64,000 bases of DNA from Chromobotia macracanthus (lineage: Eukaryota > Chordata > Actinopteri > Cypriniformes > Botiidae): NCBI GenBank assembly GCA_036877525.1, contig JAZGTH010000066.1:8034001-8098000 (forward strand), given 5' to 3'. Numbering within the stretch: position 1 is the first letter of the stretch; each line of letters begins with the position of its first letter. The position numbers and the translations under genes were made by a program. A model generated the notes under the pieces. It searched no databases and was not told the origin of the DNA. It saw nothing but the letters and a program-made list of their open reading frames with translations. Below are positions 23,008 through 33,053 of this stretch, one piece after another.

Positions 23008-23464
23008 ATGGCGTATTTCAGCAATGTTGACCCCGAGTGTTATGTGGCCTATTACCAAATTTCTACTATTATCAGGCCGGTAACGGTCTCCCCGGGTATG
23101 CGGGGGGTGGTGTTATGTATGGAGGCGGGTTCGGGGGAATTTTTAAAGGCCTTTCCAGACTGGCCATACCTCTGCTAAAACGAGGATTTAACATAGCCAG
23201 ACCGCATCTTACATCAGCCGCACAAAAAACACTTAGCGACGTTGTCACTAATACGCTTATAACAAGGCACAAGATGGGTTTGGCCTTATGGTAATGGCCT
23301 GTAGACGCATGTATAGTCCACCAGGAAGTAAGAGGGGTGGTCAGTCGACGAAGAAAACAAAGCGCACTACGAAGAAGACATCAGTTGGAAAAAGTAAGCG
23401 CAAAGTGTCAGCAAAACGTCGCACATCCTCCAGCACAAGGAGATCTGTTAAAACTATTTTCTAA
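23008..23464 (+). pseudogene. Maverick small virion protein, Gly-rich centre and basic tail (frameshifted)
   Basis: It lies between penton and major capsid genes, where Mavericks encode a small adenovirus pX/core-like protein. The start at 23008 reads MAYFSNVDPECYVAYY. After a frame change near 23055-23070 comes a Gly-rich stretch (GLPGYAGGGVMYGGG) and a hydrophobic amphipathic segment with SRLAIPLLKRGF. After a second frame change near 23275 comes a strongly basic tail (23294-23464) rich in Lys, Arg, Ser and Thr and ending KTIF. The basic tail suggests DNA binding in the particle and the amphipathic part suggests membrane interaction; both roles are inferred. It could be two genes, but related elements have one. 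Confidence 0.7.
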
Positions 23465-23467
23465 ATC

Positions 23468-24631
23468 ATGGCCTTACTACACACCATGTCAGAAGAATGT
23501 ATTAAATCCGATCTAGATTTGTTCATAGTCCCATTGACACACAGCGATTGAAAAAATGCATATATAGAAGTTCCGCCCTTATCCGCGATATCAGACACAG
23601 CACCTCTGGAGTTTTTTATCGCAGGTACTGGAGAGGATTATCGACTTAAATAACACCCTGCTGTTTTTACGACTCAAAATCACAAACCCTGATGGGACTG
23701 ATATAGCAAACGCACCACCGGTAGGGTTAATAAACTACCCAGCCGCAACAATTTTCTCACAAATTGACGTATCGCTTGGCGATAGATTAATATCACAGAG
23801 TTCGAGCACATACCCTTATAGATGTATCATAGAATGTCTTATGAACTACAGCAGAGATGCTATTAAAACCCTTTTCTCATCGGGTCTCTTTTACAAAGAC
23901 ACAGCCGGACATATGGACACAACGGACCCCGTCGGCAGAAACCAGGGGTTAACCAAACGAGCAGCCTTTACAAACGGCAGCAATATTGTGGAATTACTAG
24001 CACCTATTCACAGTGATATTTTCTTTCAAGAAAAATTGATGCCTAACGGCGTGGACATAAAAATTCGGATGACTAGAGGCAAGGATGAATTCTGTCTCAT
24101 GAGAAGTGATGCTACAGCCTACAAAATAAACATCCAGTCAGCGTCGCTTTTAGTGAAAACAGTGTCAGTCTCGCCAGCTGTAAGACTAGGGCACGCGCAG
24201 GCCCTGCTTGCGCGTTCACTGGGGCTTATGATAAAAACCCCTTTACATTCAAAAATTATGATTTGGAATTCTTGGCAGTCTACGTGAACGGTCAACAACA
24301 CCCGGCTAAACCACTACAACCTGAATATGAAAGTGGATCTGCGGTGCGAGAATTTTATCAGTTAGCGCTGGCCTCTGGAAAACATCTTAAAAATCAAGCT
24401 CTGTCTATTGATAGGGAGGATTTTATGCATGGATATACACTCTACGCATTCAACCTCGCACCAGATGAGGTGTGCGGACAGCATGTGTCGCTAATCAAGT
24501 CCGGGAATATTAGACTAGAGGCTCGGTTTAGACAACCAGTACCGCAAACCATTAACTTAATTGTTTATGCAATATTCGATAACATCATAGAGGTGTCAAA
24601 CCGAAGACAGGTCTTAGTTGATTACTATTAA
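23468..24631 (+). pseudogene. Maverick major capsid protein (hexon-like double jelly roll), broken and shortened
   Basis: The main shell protein, trimeric in the family. It starts at 23468, three bases after the preceding stop, with MSEECIKSDLDLF a few residues in. A frame change occurs near 23545 (TGA at 23546-23548) and another near 23640; the frame is then readable to about 24190 (FSQIDVSLGDRLI, NYSRDAIKTLFSSGLFY, KLMPNGVDIKI, VSPAVRLGHAQALL). The C-terminal part (24263-24631) has YVNGQQHP, YTLYAFNLAPD and LEARFRQPVPQTINLIVYAIFDN. Between HAQALL and the C-terminal part the family normally has tens of residues that are missing here, with a further frame change, so an internal deletion is inferred. 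Confidence 0.9.
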
Positions 24632-25134
24632 ATGGATGATGAACACTATACAGCTCACAGATATCATGGACAGGATTTCCCACAATACACATTTTCTTGG
24701 CGTACTACCGTGCGATCATTTACCGCGAGAACCGTTAAGAACATTACCTTCTATGGTCGTGATCAACACCCACCCCTCAAGCACTGGTTAGCCATCTACA
24801 TAAACAAAGAGGGGGTTGGTTGCTTTTTTGACAGTTTTGGAAAGTTTTCAGTTTTCATCAGCGATTTCCATCTATAATCAATGACTTTCTAACCAGCAAT
24901 TCTGTGTGTGTGGTATACCCCACCAGACAAGTTCAGGATTTTTCATCAGACACTTGCGGACAGCACTGTGTGTTTTTCCTGTATCATATGGTCAAAGGCT
25001 GCAGTTATATTGATCTAATGAGTCTATATGGGTGTGATCTACTTAAAAACGATAATATGGTTTCACATTTTGTGAAAAAACTAAGACCTATTGGTTGTAA
25101 CCATAAAATGTTAAATTGTATTCAGTGTGTGTAA
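24632..25134 (+). pseudogene. Maverick adenain-like cysteine protease (frameshifted)
   Basis: Maturation protease of the virion, related to adenovirus protease and Ulp1-type peptidases. The ATG at 24632 directly follows the capsid stop. The catalytic His is in LKHWLAIY (residue 51) and the acidic partner in FFDSFG (residue 67); a frame change follows between about 24850 and 24900. The nucleophile Cys lies in SSDTCGQHCVFFLYH (about 24945-24990). All three catalytic positions are readable. The N-terminal ~40 residues do not look like the family and may be scrambled. It is the last gene of the plus-strand block. Confidence 0.85.
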
Positions 25135-25173
25135 CCCCTCAGAATGATAACATCATATTGTAAAGATATTAAG

Positions 25174-25221
25174 AATAAATAATTTTCATTTTCAAAGTTC
25201 ATTTTCTCATGTTCTTTTATT
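25174..25221. terminator. Convergent poly(A) signals between the two Maverick gene blocks
   Basis: AATAAA on the plus strand at 25174-25179 lies 40 bases after the protease stop. AATAAA on the minus strand (TTTATT at 25216-25221) lies about 200 bases after the last minus-strand gene. The arrangement fits two transcripts ending towards each other. Confidence 0.55.
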
Positions 25222-25421
25222 CACATATGAACAGTTAAAATACACACATCCATGAATTAAGTTGATTTTAAAATTTAAAAACTCAACCATTGGCTTCGAT
25301 CAAGCTGTGGTGATTTAAACACAGGTTCCTCTGACCCATTAGGCCCCAGAGATAATGTTTGCGAATAATTATTTCCGTTTTGTTTTTTTTTAGACAAGGC
25401 TGTAGGTGACTTAATTTTCAC

Positions 25422-25940
25422 TTAATTTTCAGAGTTTATTATATGTCTGACATTTTGGTTTGGGACAGTAGAATAGGGTATGTTTAAATCAGCAAAAGCT
25501 TCTAAAAACTCATGCCATCCAAAGGGTCTGTGGTCATCCCGAACCATATGTGGTGATATGATATTTTTAAGTAAGTCCAGTAGATGTGAACCTGGTATGA
25601 TATTTCCTTTATAAACAAACTCCCCCGAATCTGTCCAAGAAGAAACTCCTTTACCTTTAGACATTTTATCTAGAATGTATTTAACATTTTTCAGACTTCT
25701 TGCTGGCACATTCTTTAACACATCAGTGACAACTTCATCTACATATCTGTCATCCTCAATAGCCATAGAGGGTGCTTTATCGGCGTGGTCAGGTGGTAAG
25801 GAGAGCGTTAATGTACTGGTCTCCCTGACACCCTGTCTAGCGATGGTTAAAAACCTCTGTAAAACGTTTGTGTACAGCTTGGCCTTTTCATGAATGTCCA
25901 AATCAGATCTGTGCATGATACTTCTTATAGCCATATCCAA
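25422..25940 (-). CDS. Conserved Maverick protein, unknown function (172 codons open, 5' end damaged)
   Basis: Last gene of the minus-strand block. The open frame begins at an internal Met; protein-like sequence continues upstream in the same frame to about 26040 (LLPHQLDRLKAANPCESI), so the true N-terminus lies further right. I recognise the pattern DLDIHEKAKLYTNVLQRFL and the TLTLSLP motif as conserved among vertebrate Mavericks. The C-terminal half has a helical segment and a GWHEFLEAFADLNIP motif. The function is not known; a structural or regulatory role is possible. The junction with the ATPase gene upstream is disturbed. Confidence 0.7.
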   Translation of the reverse strand: MDMAIRSIMHRSDLDIHEKAKLYTNVLQRFLTIARQGVRETSTLTLSLPPDHADKAPSMAIEDDRYVDEVVTDVLKNVPARSLKNVKYILDKMSKGKGVSSWTDSGEFVYKGNIIPGSHLLDLLKNIISPHMVRDDHRPFGWHEFLEAFADLNIPYSTVPNQNVRHIINSEN

Positions 25941-26090
25941 CTCATTCTCTACAACATGCTGTATAGACTCGCAAGGGTTTGCGGCCTTTAGTCTATCCAG
26001 CTGGTGGGGTAGAAGAAATCCTCCCTGTTGGTTTATTAACCGTATTTTCTTTTAACTCCAACCTTCTTGTTTGCAACAAACTTGACCTGA

Positions 26091-26585
26091 TTAGCATCTC
26101 GGGTTTTTAAACAACACCAGATAATTTGTATTTAAACTAATGGTCCTACTGGATTTGCCCTGACAAAATAAATTCTGTACAATATAAATAGCACAAAGGT
26201 TTCCATGATGCACATATTGCGTGAATACCTTCTCGACTTCATTGTTACCGCTGGCCTCTTTCATGTCATCAATGATCAGCAAATTAGTTTGGTTGACAGG
26301 GAGCAAAATATCATCGTTCAGAGATTGAGGTATTCCTTCAACAAATTTAATTTTGTACATTTTCAACAATTCATCATACAGTGGTTGCCAACACTCATAA
26401 ATATATACAATATCAACATTTTTAGAAATCAAATTTGCAGCATTTTGTAACAACATTTTTACAAAAAAAGACTTCCCTGAGTTTGATGGTCCGCTTATTA
26501 CACATAAAAACGGATGTTGTAGTCTGAAATCAAAACCATCTGTATCTCGCACACCCCTATGCCCAAAAAGTTTGTCAGAAGCCAT
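26091..26585 (-). CDS. Maverick FtsK/A32-type genome-packaging ATPase, C-terminus truncated
   Basis: It would pump DNA into the capsid. It starts at ATG 26585, overlapping the end of the polymerase frame by 11 bases. Walker A is GPSNSGKS (residues 32-39), Walker B LLIIDD (102-107), and the downstream VQNLFCQGKSSRTISLNTNY segment is characteristic of the family. The frame ends at residue 164 in KNPRC-stop, where family members continue with an RDA-type segment; a one-base change of frame would continue as Arg-Asp-Ala for a short way, and the expected C-terminal ~40-60 residues are not found. The catalytic core looks intact, but the gene is shortened and frameshifted at its 3' end. Confidence 0.88.
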   Translation of the reverse strand: MASDKLFGHRGVRDTDGFDFRLQHPFLCVISGPSNSGKSFFVKMLLQNAANLISKNVDIVYIYECWQPLYDELLKMYKIKFVEGIPQSLNDDILLPVNQTNLLIIDDMKEASGNNEVEKVFTQYVHHGNLCAIYIVQNLFCQGKSSRTISLNTNYLVLFKNPRC

Positions 26586-29500
26586 ATGGAAGGGTAGTGT
26601 AATCAGGGAGCAGCACTCGTTTGTTATACACTACCTTGAACTTTTTAACAACTGATTTGTTGTGTAGTGTGAGATGCCTTTTATATCTAACAATGCTGTC
26701 TGTGTATGCTAGAATATGTCGACTATTACCAACCCCAACAACGTGGTGGTCGACAAGACCAATCAGAGTATCTAACCTAACAGCTTTTGAGTTAACAGCG
26801 TTGAGAGTGATTCCCTTGGCTTTCATGCAGACTTTGCCCTTTGCTGTCCTGTAGCCATATGTTTTTGGACCTGATGAACAGAATTCTGTTATGGTCAATA
26901 TCGCCAATCTCATCAGTTAGATTGCCGAGGTAAGGCCCCAGGGGTAGGTCCCAGTCACTATCTCTAGAGGTAAAGATGACGCTGTCTGTGTTGCTGTACA
27001 ACAACCTGTCCCCTAACTTGTCCATGAGCTCGTAGAGTTCTAGCCATGCATGTGCTGTTGTAAAGGCCCCAAGAAAGACATTAATGTCACTGGTCTGACC
27101 ACCTTTCCCATCTGCGTAGCACCACTGAATTAACAGTGTCTGACACATGAGAAATGCTTAATATCATAACCGTCACCAAAAATGTGTTGGGCAAACTGTT
27201 CAGGGTCTGAAATCAATTCTGCGGTGGGCAGGTTTTCCCTCATTGAAAATCTACCCCACAAACTATTTAACAATAGCTTGTTATTAGAGCGGCGTGCAGA
27301 GTTAAGACTTGTCTTGTCAGGATCCAGTCTGATGCCCTCTTTCTCAAAGTAATCATTAATGTATGATTCTTTGTCGGCATCTGTCACAACATGAGCCGGG
27401 TAACCACTAGCCTCTTGTTTGTACTGCAGAAATGTTTTCACGTAGCACATAAACACATAAACAACGTATCTGATTGCTAAGGGAAATGCCACACCTCGTA
27501 CACCTTTGTTACGACATAACCTTTAACAACTCGATACTAACCCAACAGCCTGTGATAACCCTTTCCTCATCCGTATGTCTACACATGTTGGTCTGAATCT
27601 GTTGTTCAGCACATGTACGACAGAGTGGAAACATCAACTTCCCACCAGTCCTATAGGGAAGAACCGTGTGAAGCAGTTGTCTCGGGGGTTGAACACAGGC
27701 CTTGATAATCCCATAATAATTTTCAAGAGGTTCAAAATCCTTGAATATTATTTTGGGGTATCCAATGTGGTAACATTTCTAGGCCTGGCAGAATGGGTAC
27801 AAGAGTCAACATAATGTATTTTCTCACCTTCAATGGCTTTATGATACAACTTGTATGCATTAGTACGCCCGCCAAATAGAGCATCCCGGGGTTTCAACCT
27901 CTCAGGATGTATGTATGTATGACACCATAAACTCCATTACATCAGCATCAGTCTATTCCAATCACATTCCCACATCACTTCCACCTGTAATCCATAAGCA
28001 TGTTCTAAAATCTCAACCTTTTCATCAAACTGTCTTCCCATAAGGCACCTTTGATAAAGGATGCATATGGTTTGGATTATAATGACATTCTTGCCCGTGA
28101 AACATGCATCCTTTAAATTCTAGAGCCTTTCTTACACCATCCTTCTCATAATATCCGTCAAGATAATATTGTCCAATTACCACCTCACCATGGTTTAGTG
28201 CGTGTTGAACACACATATTCAAGCCATTCGATGGAAATGTTCAAGTATGTTTTGTTCTGGTTTGTGTACGGGTTGTTGTGGGTTAGAGCTAGTGTGTCTT
28301 TTGGTAAATAGTGGGTTTTATACACAGCCATGCAACAAGCTACTAAAGTGGTGTATCTGAATGGGTCGAGGCTGGTACATTGAATGAATTCATCACGGTA
28401 CTTCATGCATGCCTCTCTGAGCAACACAACATCGTTGACACAATACAACTCTATTTCTTTTTTATAATCAAAGATTTTGTTACTCAGTGTGTCATACCAG
28501 GAATTAAACTGTACCCTGTCTTTGTCTGACACGGTCTCGTACCCATAGAAATGTGTATGGTCCTATGTAATTTTCTAACCTGTTGAAATGATGTGGGAAG
28601 TAGCCTTTTTCTTCACAGGACAGCTTTAACGCTGCAGCAGTCTTGGCCAAACGCATAGGAATGAATGAGTAGCTGTCGATAAAACGCTGCTTGAAGGTGG
28701 TGTCATACATTAAAATTAGACGACATCCCTGCATTGTGACTGTAAGGGTGACCCCTGAATTTGTGAAATATTCCAAAAGTAAAAAGTTGTCAAAACCAGA
28801 AGCGTTGTGAGCCACCCAAGTAAAATTCTGATAGCGTGGATTTCTAAACCTTTTAACCAGCTGCCTTATACAGTCTGACCCACCAGCCGTGAATTTTTCC
28901 CCTTTAAAAGTGATGGCACAAAATTTGCAACATGTTTGCCAGATTCGTATCGCATTTCAAAATCATAGAATATGTACTTTTCACTAGGCACCTCAGTCTT
29001 TATTGGTTGTATAAAACAGAGATGTTCACCACCACTGACCAACACCTCTCCACAATGTGTGCATCGGGGGGCGCACATGTGTGGGGCTTGGTATTTGACC
29101 CGCTAACATGATAACGTCTGTTACATTTTTTACAGTATTTTGTAACATCACACTGCACAATTTGCTCCCCTAGGGGTGGTTGTTTATGCATGTTGGTAAC
29201 AATAGTCAGATTTACAGTATCGCAAACAGTCACGGAAATGCTTTATTTTAGTGGGGTTGTTATAATAATCGGGTCCGTTGCAAACATTACAGACATATTT
29301 GCAATGATGATCTCTACGGCTGGTAAACCCTTGGTAACAATAGTCACACACATAATTCACACCAGTAAATGCTTTTAAGTTCTTAATCATAAAATAATGG
29401 TCTTCATGTAGGTACAGGAATACCATTTTGTAATGAGGTTCTGTATACCTCTGTGGTTGTATACTTCTCCAACATACCAGAACTTGACCTGTGGAAGACC

Positions 29501-29761
29501 ACCATTTTAATGTGTAACATGAGCTCGAATGGTCTGATATCATTAAAACCTGTTTAAAATCATTAAAATCTTATCCTGTTCAGAGTAACCAGCAGACTTC
29601 TACATTGCTAAGGCTAAAGGCTCTAGATATATGTGTGGTTTCTGGGGGTTTAGAAAATGTGTTGCTGTATTGCTTGTAGGGTAATCCTCATCACTGTACC
29701 TAATAACCTTTGGTGCTGGCCTCTGCTCACAACAATATGGCTCACAACAACGTTTTGCCAT
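26575..29761 (-). pseudogene. Maverick protein-primed family B DNA polymerase (heavily frameshifted)
   Basis: It would replicate the viral genome by protein priming. A likely start at 29761 (MAKRCCEPYCCEQRP) is followed by an in-frame stop about 50 codons on. Then: a Cys/His-rich N-terminal region (29540-29030, CDYCYQGF, CNVC, YCKKCNRRY); exonuclease motif I, YDFEMRYESGKHVANF (about 28950); motif II, HNASGFDNF (about 28800); motif III, YCVNDVVLL (about 28440); motif A (LYP) interrupted by a frame change near 27800; motif B, LNSLWGRFS (about 27250); and motif C, YSNTDSVIF (26980-27000), with Asn for the first Asp. It ends with GPKTYGYRTAKG and LPYGF at 26575. At least eight frame changes or stops occur; overall length (~1060 codons) is near normal. 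Confidence 0.92.
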
Positions 29762-30040
29762 TTTAAACCAGAATTTGTTTATTCAAATACTGGTAATGCA
29801 CGCTTGAAATAAATAACCTGTTAAAATAAACACTCCAAAACAAGCTCAAATAACAAAATCACAAATCAGATAAAACTAAGACAATATACCTAAAAAATAA
29901 AAAGAAACCCAAAACAAGACAGTCTATCCATCAGAAGACAGAATAATCCGATATAGCAATGACTAAATAACACCGTCTAAATAACAAGGATGTAGTAATT
30001 GTAAATGAAGAAACGGTTTCAATATTTACCTGTTTAAGAC

Positions 30041-30451
30041 TCACCCAAACTTCTGAAGCAATATGACCACCTTTTTTAACAAGTCTGTGATTAGCTCACA
30101 ATCATTGATCAGACTTCGGTCCTGGTTACCAAGCAAACAGAGTCTGGCTAAAATGTCTTTGATCCAGATGTCTTGCTGTTGTAGTTTATCCAAAACAGCC
30201 TTGTTTAATTCTTCATATTTCTTCTCAATAACGTCCAAACGCCTTTCAATGGCCTGATGTAGGGATCCCTGCAAATTAAAACCGTCCTGTATTTGTTCAA
30301 ACAGGCACGAGTTGTCTGTGACAGGCCGTGACTCCTGTCTGTAAAGCTCCTGATTCGAAGGCAATTCCTCAGGATCCGTATCCCCCACGTCAGGTTTGCA
30401 CTGATGTGTACCTTTAGGGACTTGAGAGAATTCAGAAGCGTCTCACGCATC
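30041..30451 (-). CDS. Maverick accessory ORF with coiled coil, function unknown
   Basis: The minus-strand frame is open from about 30451 to the stop at 30041. No ATG is visible in it: it is open upstream of a GTG at 30388 to a stop near 30452, so it may begin by splicing or have lost its start. Residues after GSLHQAIERRLDVIEKKYEEL form a clear amphipathic, heptad-like helix running to DKLQQQDIWIKDIL, and the C-terminus is a second helix ending LLKKVVILLQKFG. A GTGAGT splice-donor-like string overlaps the stop (30039-30044 on the plus strand). A trimeric or dimeric coiled-coil structural protein is plausible but unproven. Confidence 0.5.
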
Positions 30452-30743
30452 TATCAGTTTAGCATCCCAGGTCCGAACATAAATGAGATAAGTATGAATG
30501 AAATACTGTAAATAAAATACAACCCCTGATCATCTCCAACATACTTATTTTGGCATATACATACCAATAGGCTCTGCGATCGCACATCACTACTTACGAC
30601 CAGAAAACCTCGGGGATGTTATACTGCTGGTGGACCTCGCCAGGTGATTCTCCGATACTCCTGATGGAAACCGGCGTACAATGTTTGATATCCCTACTGT
30701 AAAAGCATAAGAACGTGTTGTAAACAGCGTTTCTCATGTTATT

Positions 30744-31138
30744 TCACACACCGTTAAATGCATCATGAAAAACAACACACTTACTGAGGGGATGGACCGG
30801 TGCGGTGTTTTGTTCGTAGGCCTGATAGTCCTGCCTATGCTGAGGCCGACGATCTGTTGGTGTTAAAGAATAATAAAGAATAATGCATAATCGTTCCACA
30901 CATCCACAATTTATGGACTCATAAAGCAAATGTAAACTGGCTGCTATACCCTCTGTTTGATTTAATATCTTGATCTCCTCGATAAGGTCAGAATACTTGA
31001 CAATGTCCAAGGCACCTAGGTCGTTAGAGATCCTGTTTAAGCAATACATTTCGACTGTCACTCTTTACACATAATTTCAATAATATTAATAATATGATGA
31101 CGTGTTAAACAGAACTTACTTTTACTACAGGATGCCAT
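30744..31138 (-). CDS. Maverick accessory ORF, helical, possibly spliced, function unknown
   Basis: The open frame 31061-30744 (105 codons) starts with MTVEMYCLNRISNDLGALDI and is strongly helical for ~70 residues (SDLIEEIKILNQ, AASLHLLYESI, VERLCIILYYSL), then changes to a polar, His/Gln-rich tail. The spacing of short amphipathic helices recalls death-fold (DED/CARD) proteins, but this is impression only. A separate ATG in good context at 31138 (MASCSK) runs into a GTAAGT donor (31114-31119 plus strand) and a second GTAAGT sits at 30779-30784 inside the tail, so a spliced first exon and a different C-terminus are plausible. Confidence 0.45.
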
Positions 31139-31838
31139 CTCCGATGTAGGTGTCCTTTAAAAAACAGAGTCTCGAGCAGAAAGACGATGAAAATCTTGGT
31201 AGAATTTGAGATCGTTGATTCAGCTAGGCCGATGCTGACACACACCTGTGAGGATCGCTGAGCGTGGTGCCTGACTACAAACTTCCACTACCATTTTTAC
31301 TCATCCACAGCGTGATCTGCGAATAGGGGGGTATCCCCCGAAGCTCATAAAATTGGCCTGTTTGACATCCCATTTGTTAACGCGGACACCTACCGTCTCT
31401 GCAGACCACCCCTCATTCAAATAACCCGCTAGTGTGACATGTGCCTTGTTCTATAGACCGAGAGATGTCTTAACTATTCTACGAATGTATGAATGATATT
31501 GTATTCTTGTAAGTTTAAGAATAATATGGTGAATTCTTAAATCAATGCTAAACATATTGTGAAACATGTGAACAGACAGTTTCACATTATTTAATCACAT
31601 AGGATCGAGCCACATATGATTAAATATAGTCTAAAGATTAAAATAACCAATAGACAATATTATTAAAATAAAAACTACATAAGTGTACAATTAAGAAAAA
31701 CAAATGTAGTATGTCCAAAAATGTGCTTATCTTTGACGGTTGAACTATTTTAAGTAAGAACCAACTGGCTTATCATCAGAGTTTGTTAACACCAGTAAGG
31801 ATGACTGAACTGTTTAGAACGTAAACACAGGCCCCACC
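31139..31838. other. Right flank of Maverick, no gene seen
   Basis: 31139-31460 is less AT-rich, like the Maverick, and may be its terminal region; a small GGGGG-TAT-CCCCC hairpin lies at 31327-31339. From about 31470 the sequence becomes AT-rich like the host. No inverted copy of the left end was found. Confidence 0.4.
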
Positions 31839-31958
31839 ATCCCAAGTCAGAAGGGTCGTACAGAATAGGTGGGGTATGTGGGCTGTTAAAATGTTCATTC
31901 TGTTTTAACAGGCTCTATGAAGCCATTACTTTAGGAGGTGACGATACACACACACACA
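31839..31958 (+). repeat. Diverged direct repeat A, unit 1
   Basis: A unit of ~120 bp from CATCCCAAGTCAGAAGGG to TTAGGAGGTGACGATACACAC. It matches 32182-32294 at roughly 75-80% by eye, with AACAG(G/C)CTCTAT and GCCATTACTTTAGGAGGTGA as the best-kept parts, each followed by an AC run. Confidence 0.85.
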
Positions 31959-32181
31959 CCCCACATGCTACCCTAAACAAGCCTGGAAAACATAGCCTGT
32001 GAATGCATAGCCTTTAGTCAGAACCTGGAAGCAGAAAACTAGAAGCTGTTGCATATTGCCAATCCCTGATTTAGCATACTTTTTACTTTTGTCAAAATTT
32101 CATTCTTTGATTTGAGACCTCTAGTGCACACATAGATTATTAACAATCATATTAAGAACACTCTTCACTCTGGATAGGTAT

Positions 32182-32294
32182 CTTCCCAAGCCAGAAGGGG
32201 CAGGATAGGGGTCATGTGCTTTGTTAAAACGTTATTCTGTTTTAACAGCCTCTATAAAAGCCATTACTTTAGGAGGTGATGATACACACACACT
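32182..32294 (+). repeat. Diverged direct repeat A, unit 2
   Basis: Second unit, starting about 343 bases after the first, in the same orientation. Like unit 1 it ends in GATACACACACAC. Confidence 0.85.
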
Positions 32295-32632
32295 TTTAAA
32301 TGATACACACCACAGTCTGCAATAAACAAGCATAAAATACACATGCTGGGGATGCAAGGGGAACCCAAAGTCTCAGATCACACACTTTCATTTTGTGTCT
32401 GAAGTGTAAACGCTACAAATGGAACGCAACTCTTACTACAGTCAACACACGCACAGCGTAAACAGTTATTTACCCTTTACAAAACTTTTCACACATTCAA
32501 ACCTAATTGCTCACAGTCACACAACTGTTAGGAGAAAGTCAAAAACATCTGGTGTAGAAAGGTGGAGAGGAGTTCAGATCCTCAGTGATAGCCAGAACCA
32601 TGTGGTCACAGGGTAGACTGAATCTTATGATT

Positions 32633-32975
32633 GTAAACACTAATGACATGGACAATCTAGAATGGCAAACAGACAAACTCCAAAATAGGGCAATAAATTC
32701 AGAGGGGGCCATATCCTTAGGTTTGTGGTGGACAGAGCCAAAGGTTGGAGCAAACCTTGTTCATAAACACTCATGACATGGACAAAGTAGACTGAAAACC
32801 AGACAAAACCCAAAAGGGCAATAAATTTGGAAAAGGTATGGAGGGGCCAGAGCCAGATAGAGGGGCACTTCCTCAGGAGGACACACGGGTTAAAAGTACA
32901 TTTTGCACATAAACATGATTGACATATAAACTAGACCCAAAATCAGACATCCCTCCCTAAACAGGGTAATAAATT
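32633..32975 (+). repeat. Three diverged tandem units of ~65-146 bp (repeat B)
   Basis: Units start at about 32633, 32764 and 32910, each with TAAACA(C/T), then GACAT, a run of AGAC words and GGG(C/T)AATAAATT. Unit 2 is the longest and unit 3 is short. Units 1 and 2 share a following GGGGCCA..CAGAGCCA segment. The function is unknown. Confidence 0.7.
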
Positions 32976-33053
32976 AATGAGATTTGATTGACAGTTTGGC
33001 ACATAGTGAATTGTAATTACTACTCGGGTACTTTCTCACTCCTGCTCCTCCAT

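Larger units (their letters stand above)
19130..31320. mobile_element. Endogenous Maverick/Polinton (adintovirus), near full length but inactivated
   Basis: The gene set defines the family: retrovirus-like integrase with chromodomain, double-jelly-roll major capsid, penton base, adenain-like protease, FtsK/A32-like ATPase and protein-primed family B DNA polymerase. The genes form two convergent blocks meeting near 25.15-25.42 kb. About 12 kb is present, short of the usual 15-20 kb. I could not find terminal inverted repeats, so both ends are approximate and the true ends may have been lost. All recognised core genes carry frameshifts, stops or catalytic substitutions, except that the ATPase and the 172-aa gene each keep a long open frame. 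Confidence 0.93.

Noticed and set aside
22654..23058. 134-codon minus-strand ORF
   Set aside because: A shadow on the reverse of the penton gene; no protein-like features.
27575..27814. 79-codon plus-strand ORF inside the polymerase region
   Set aside because: A shadow of the minus-strand polymerase; the minus strand carries polymerase-like sequence across the same bases.
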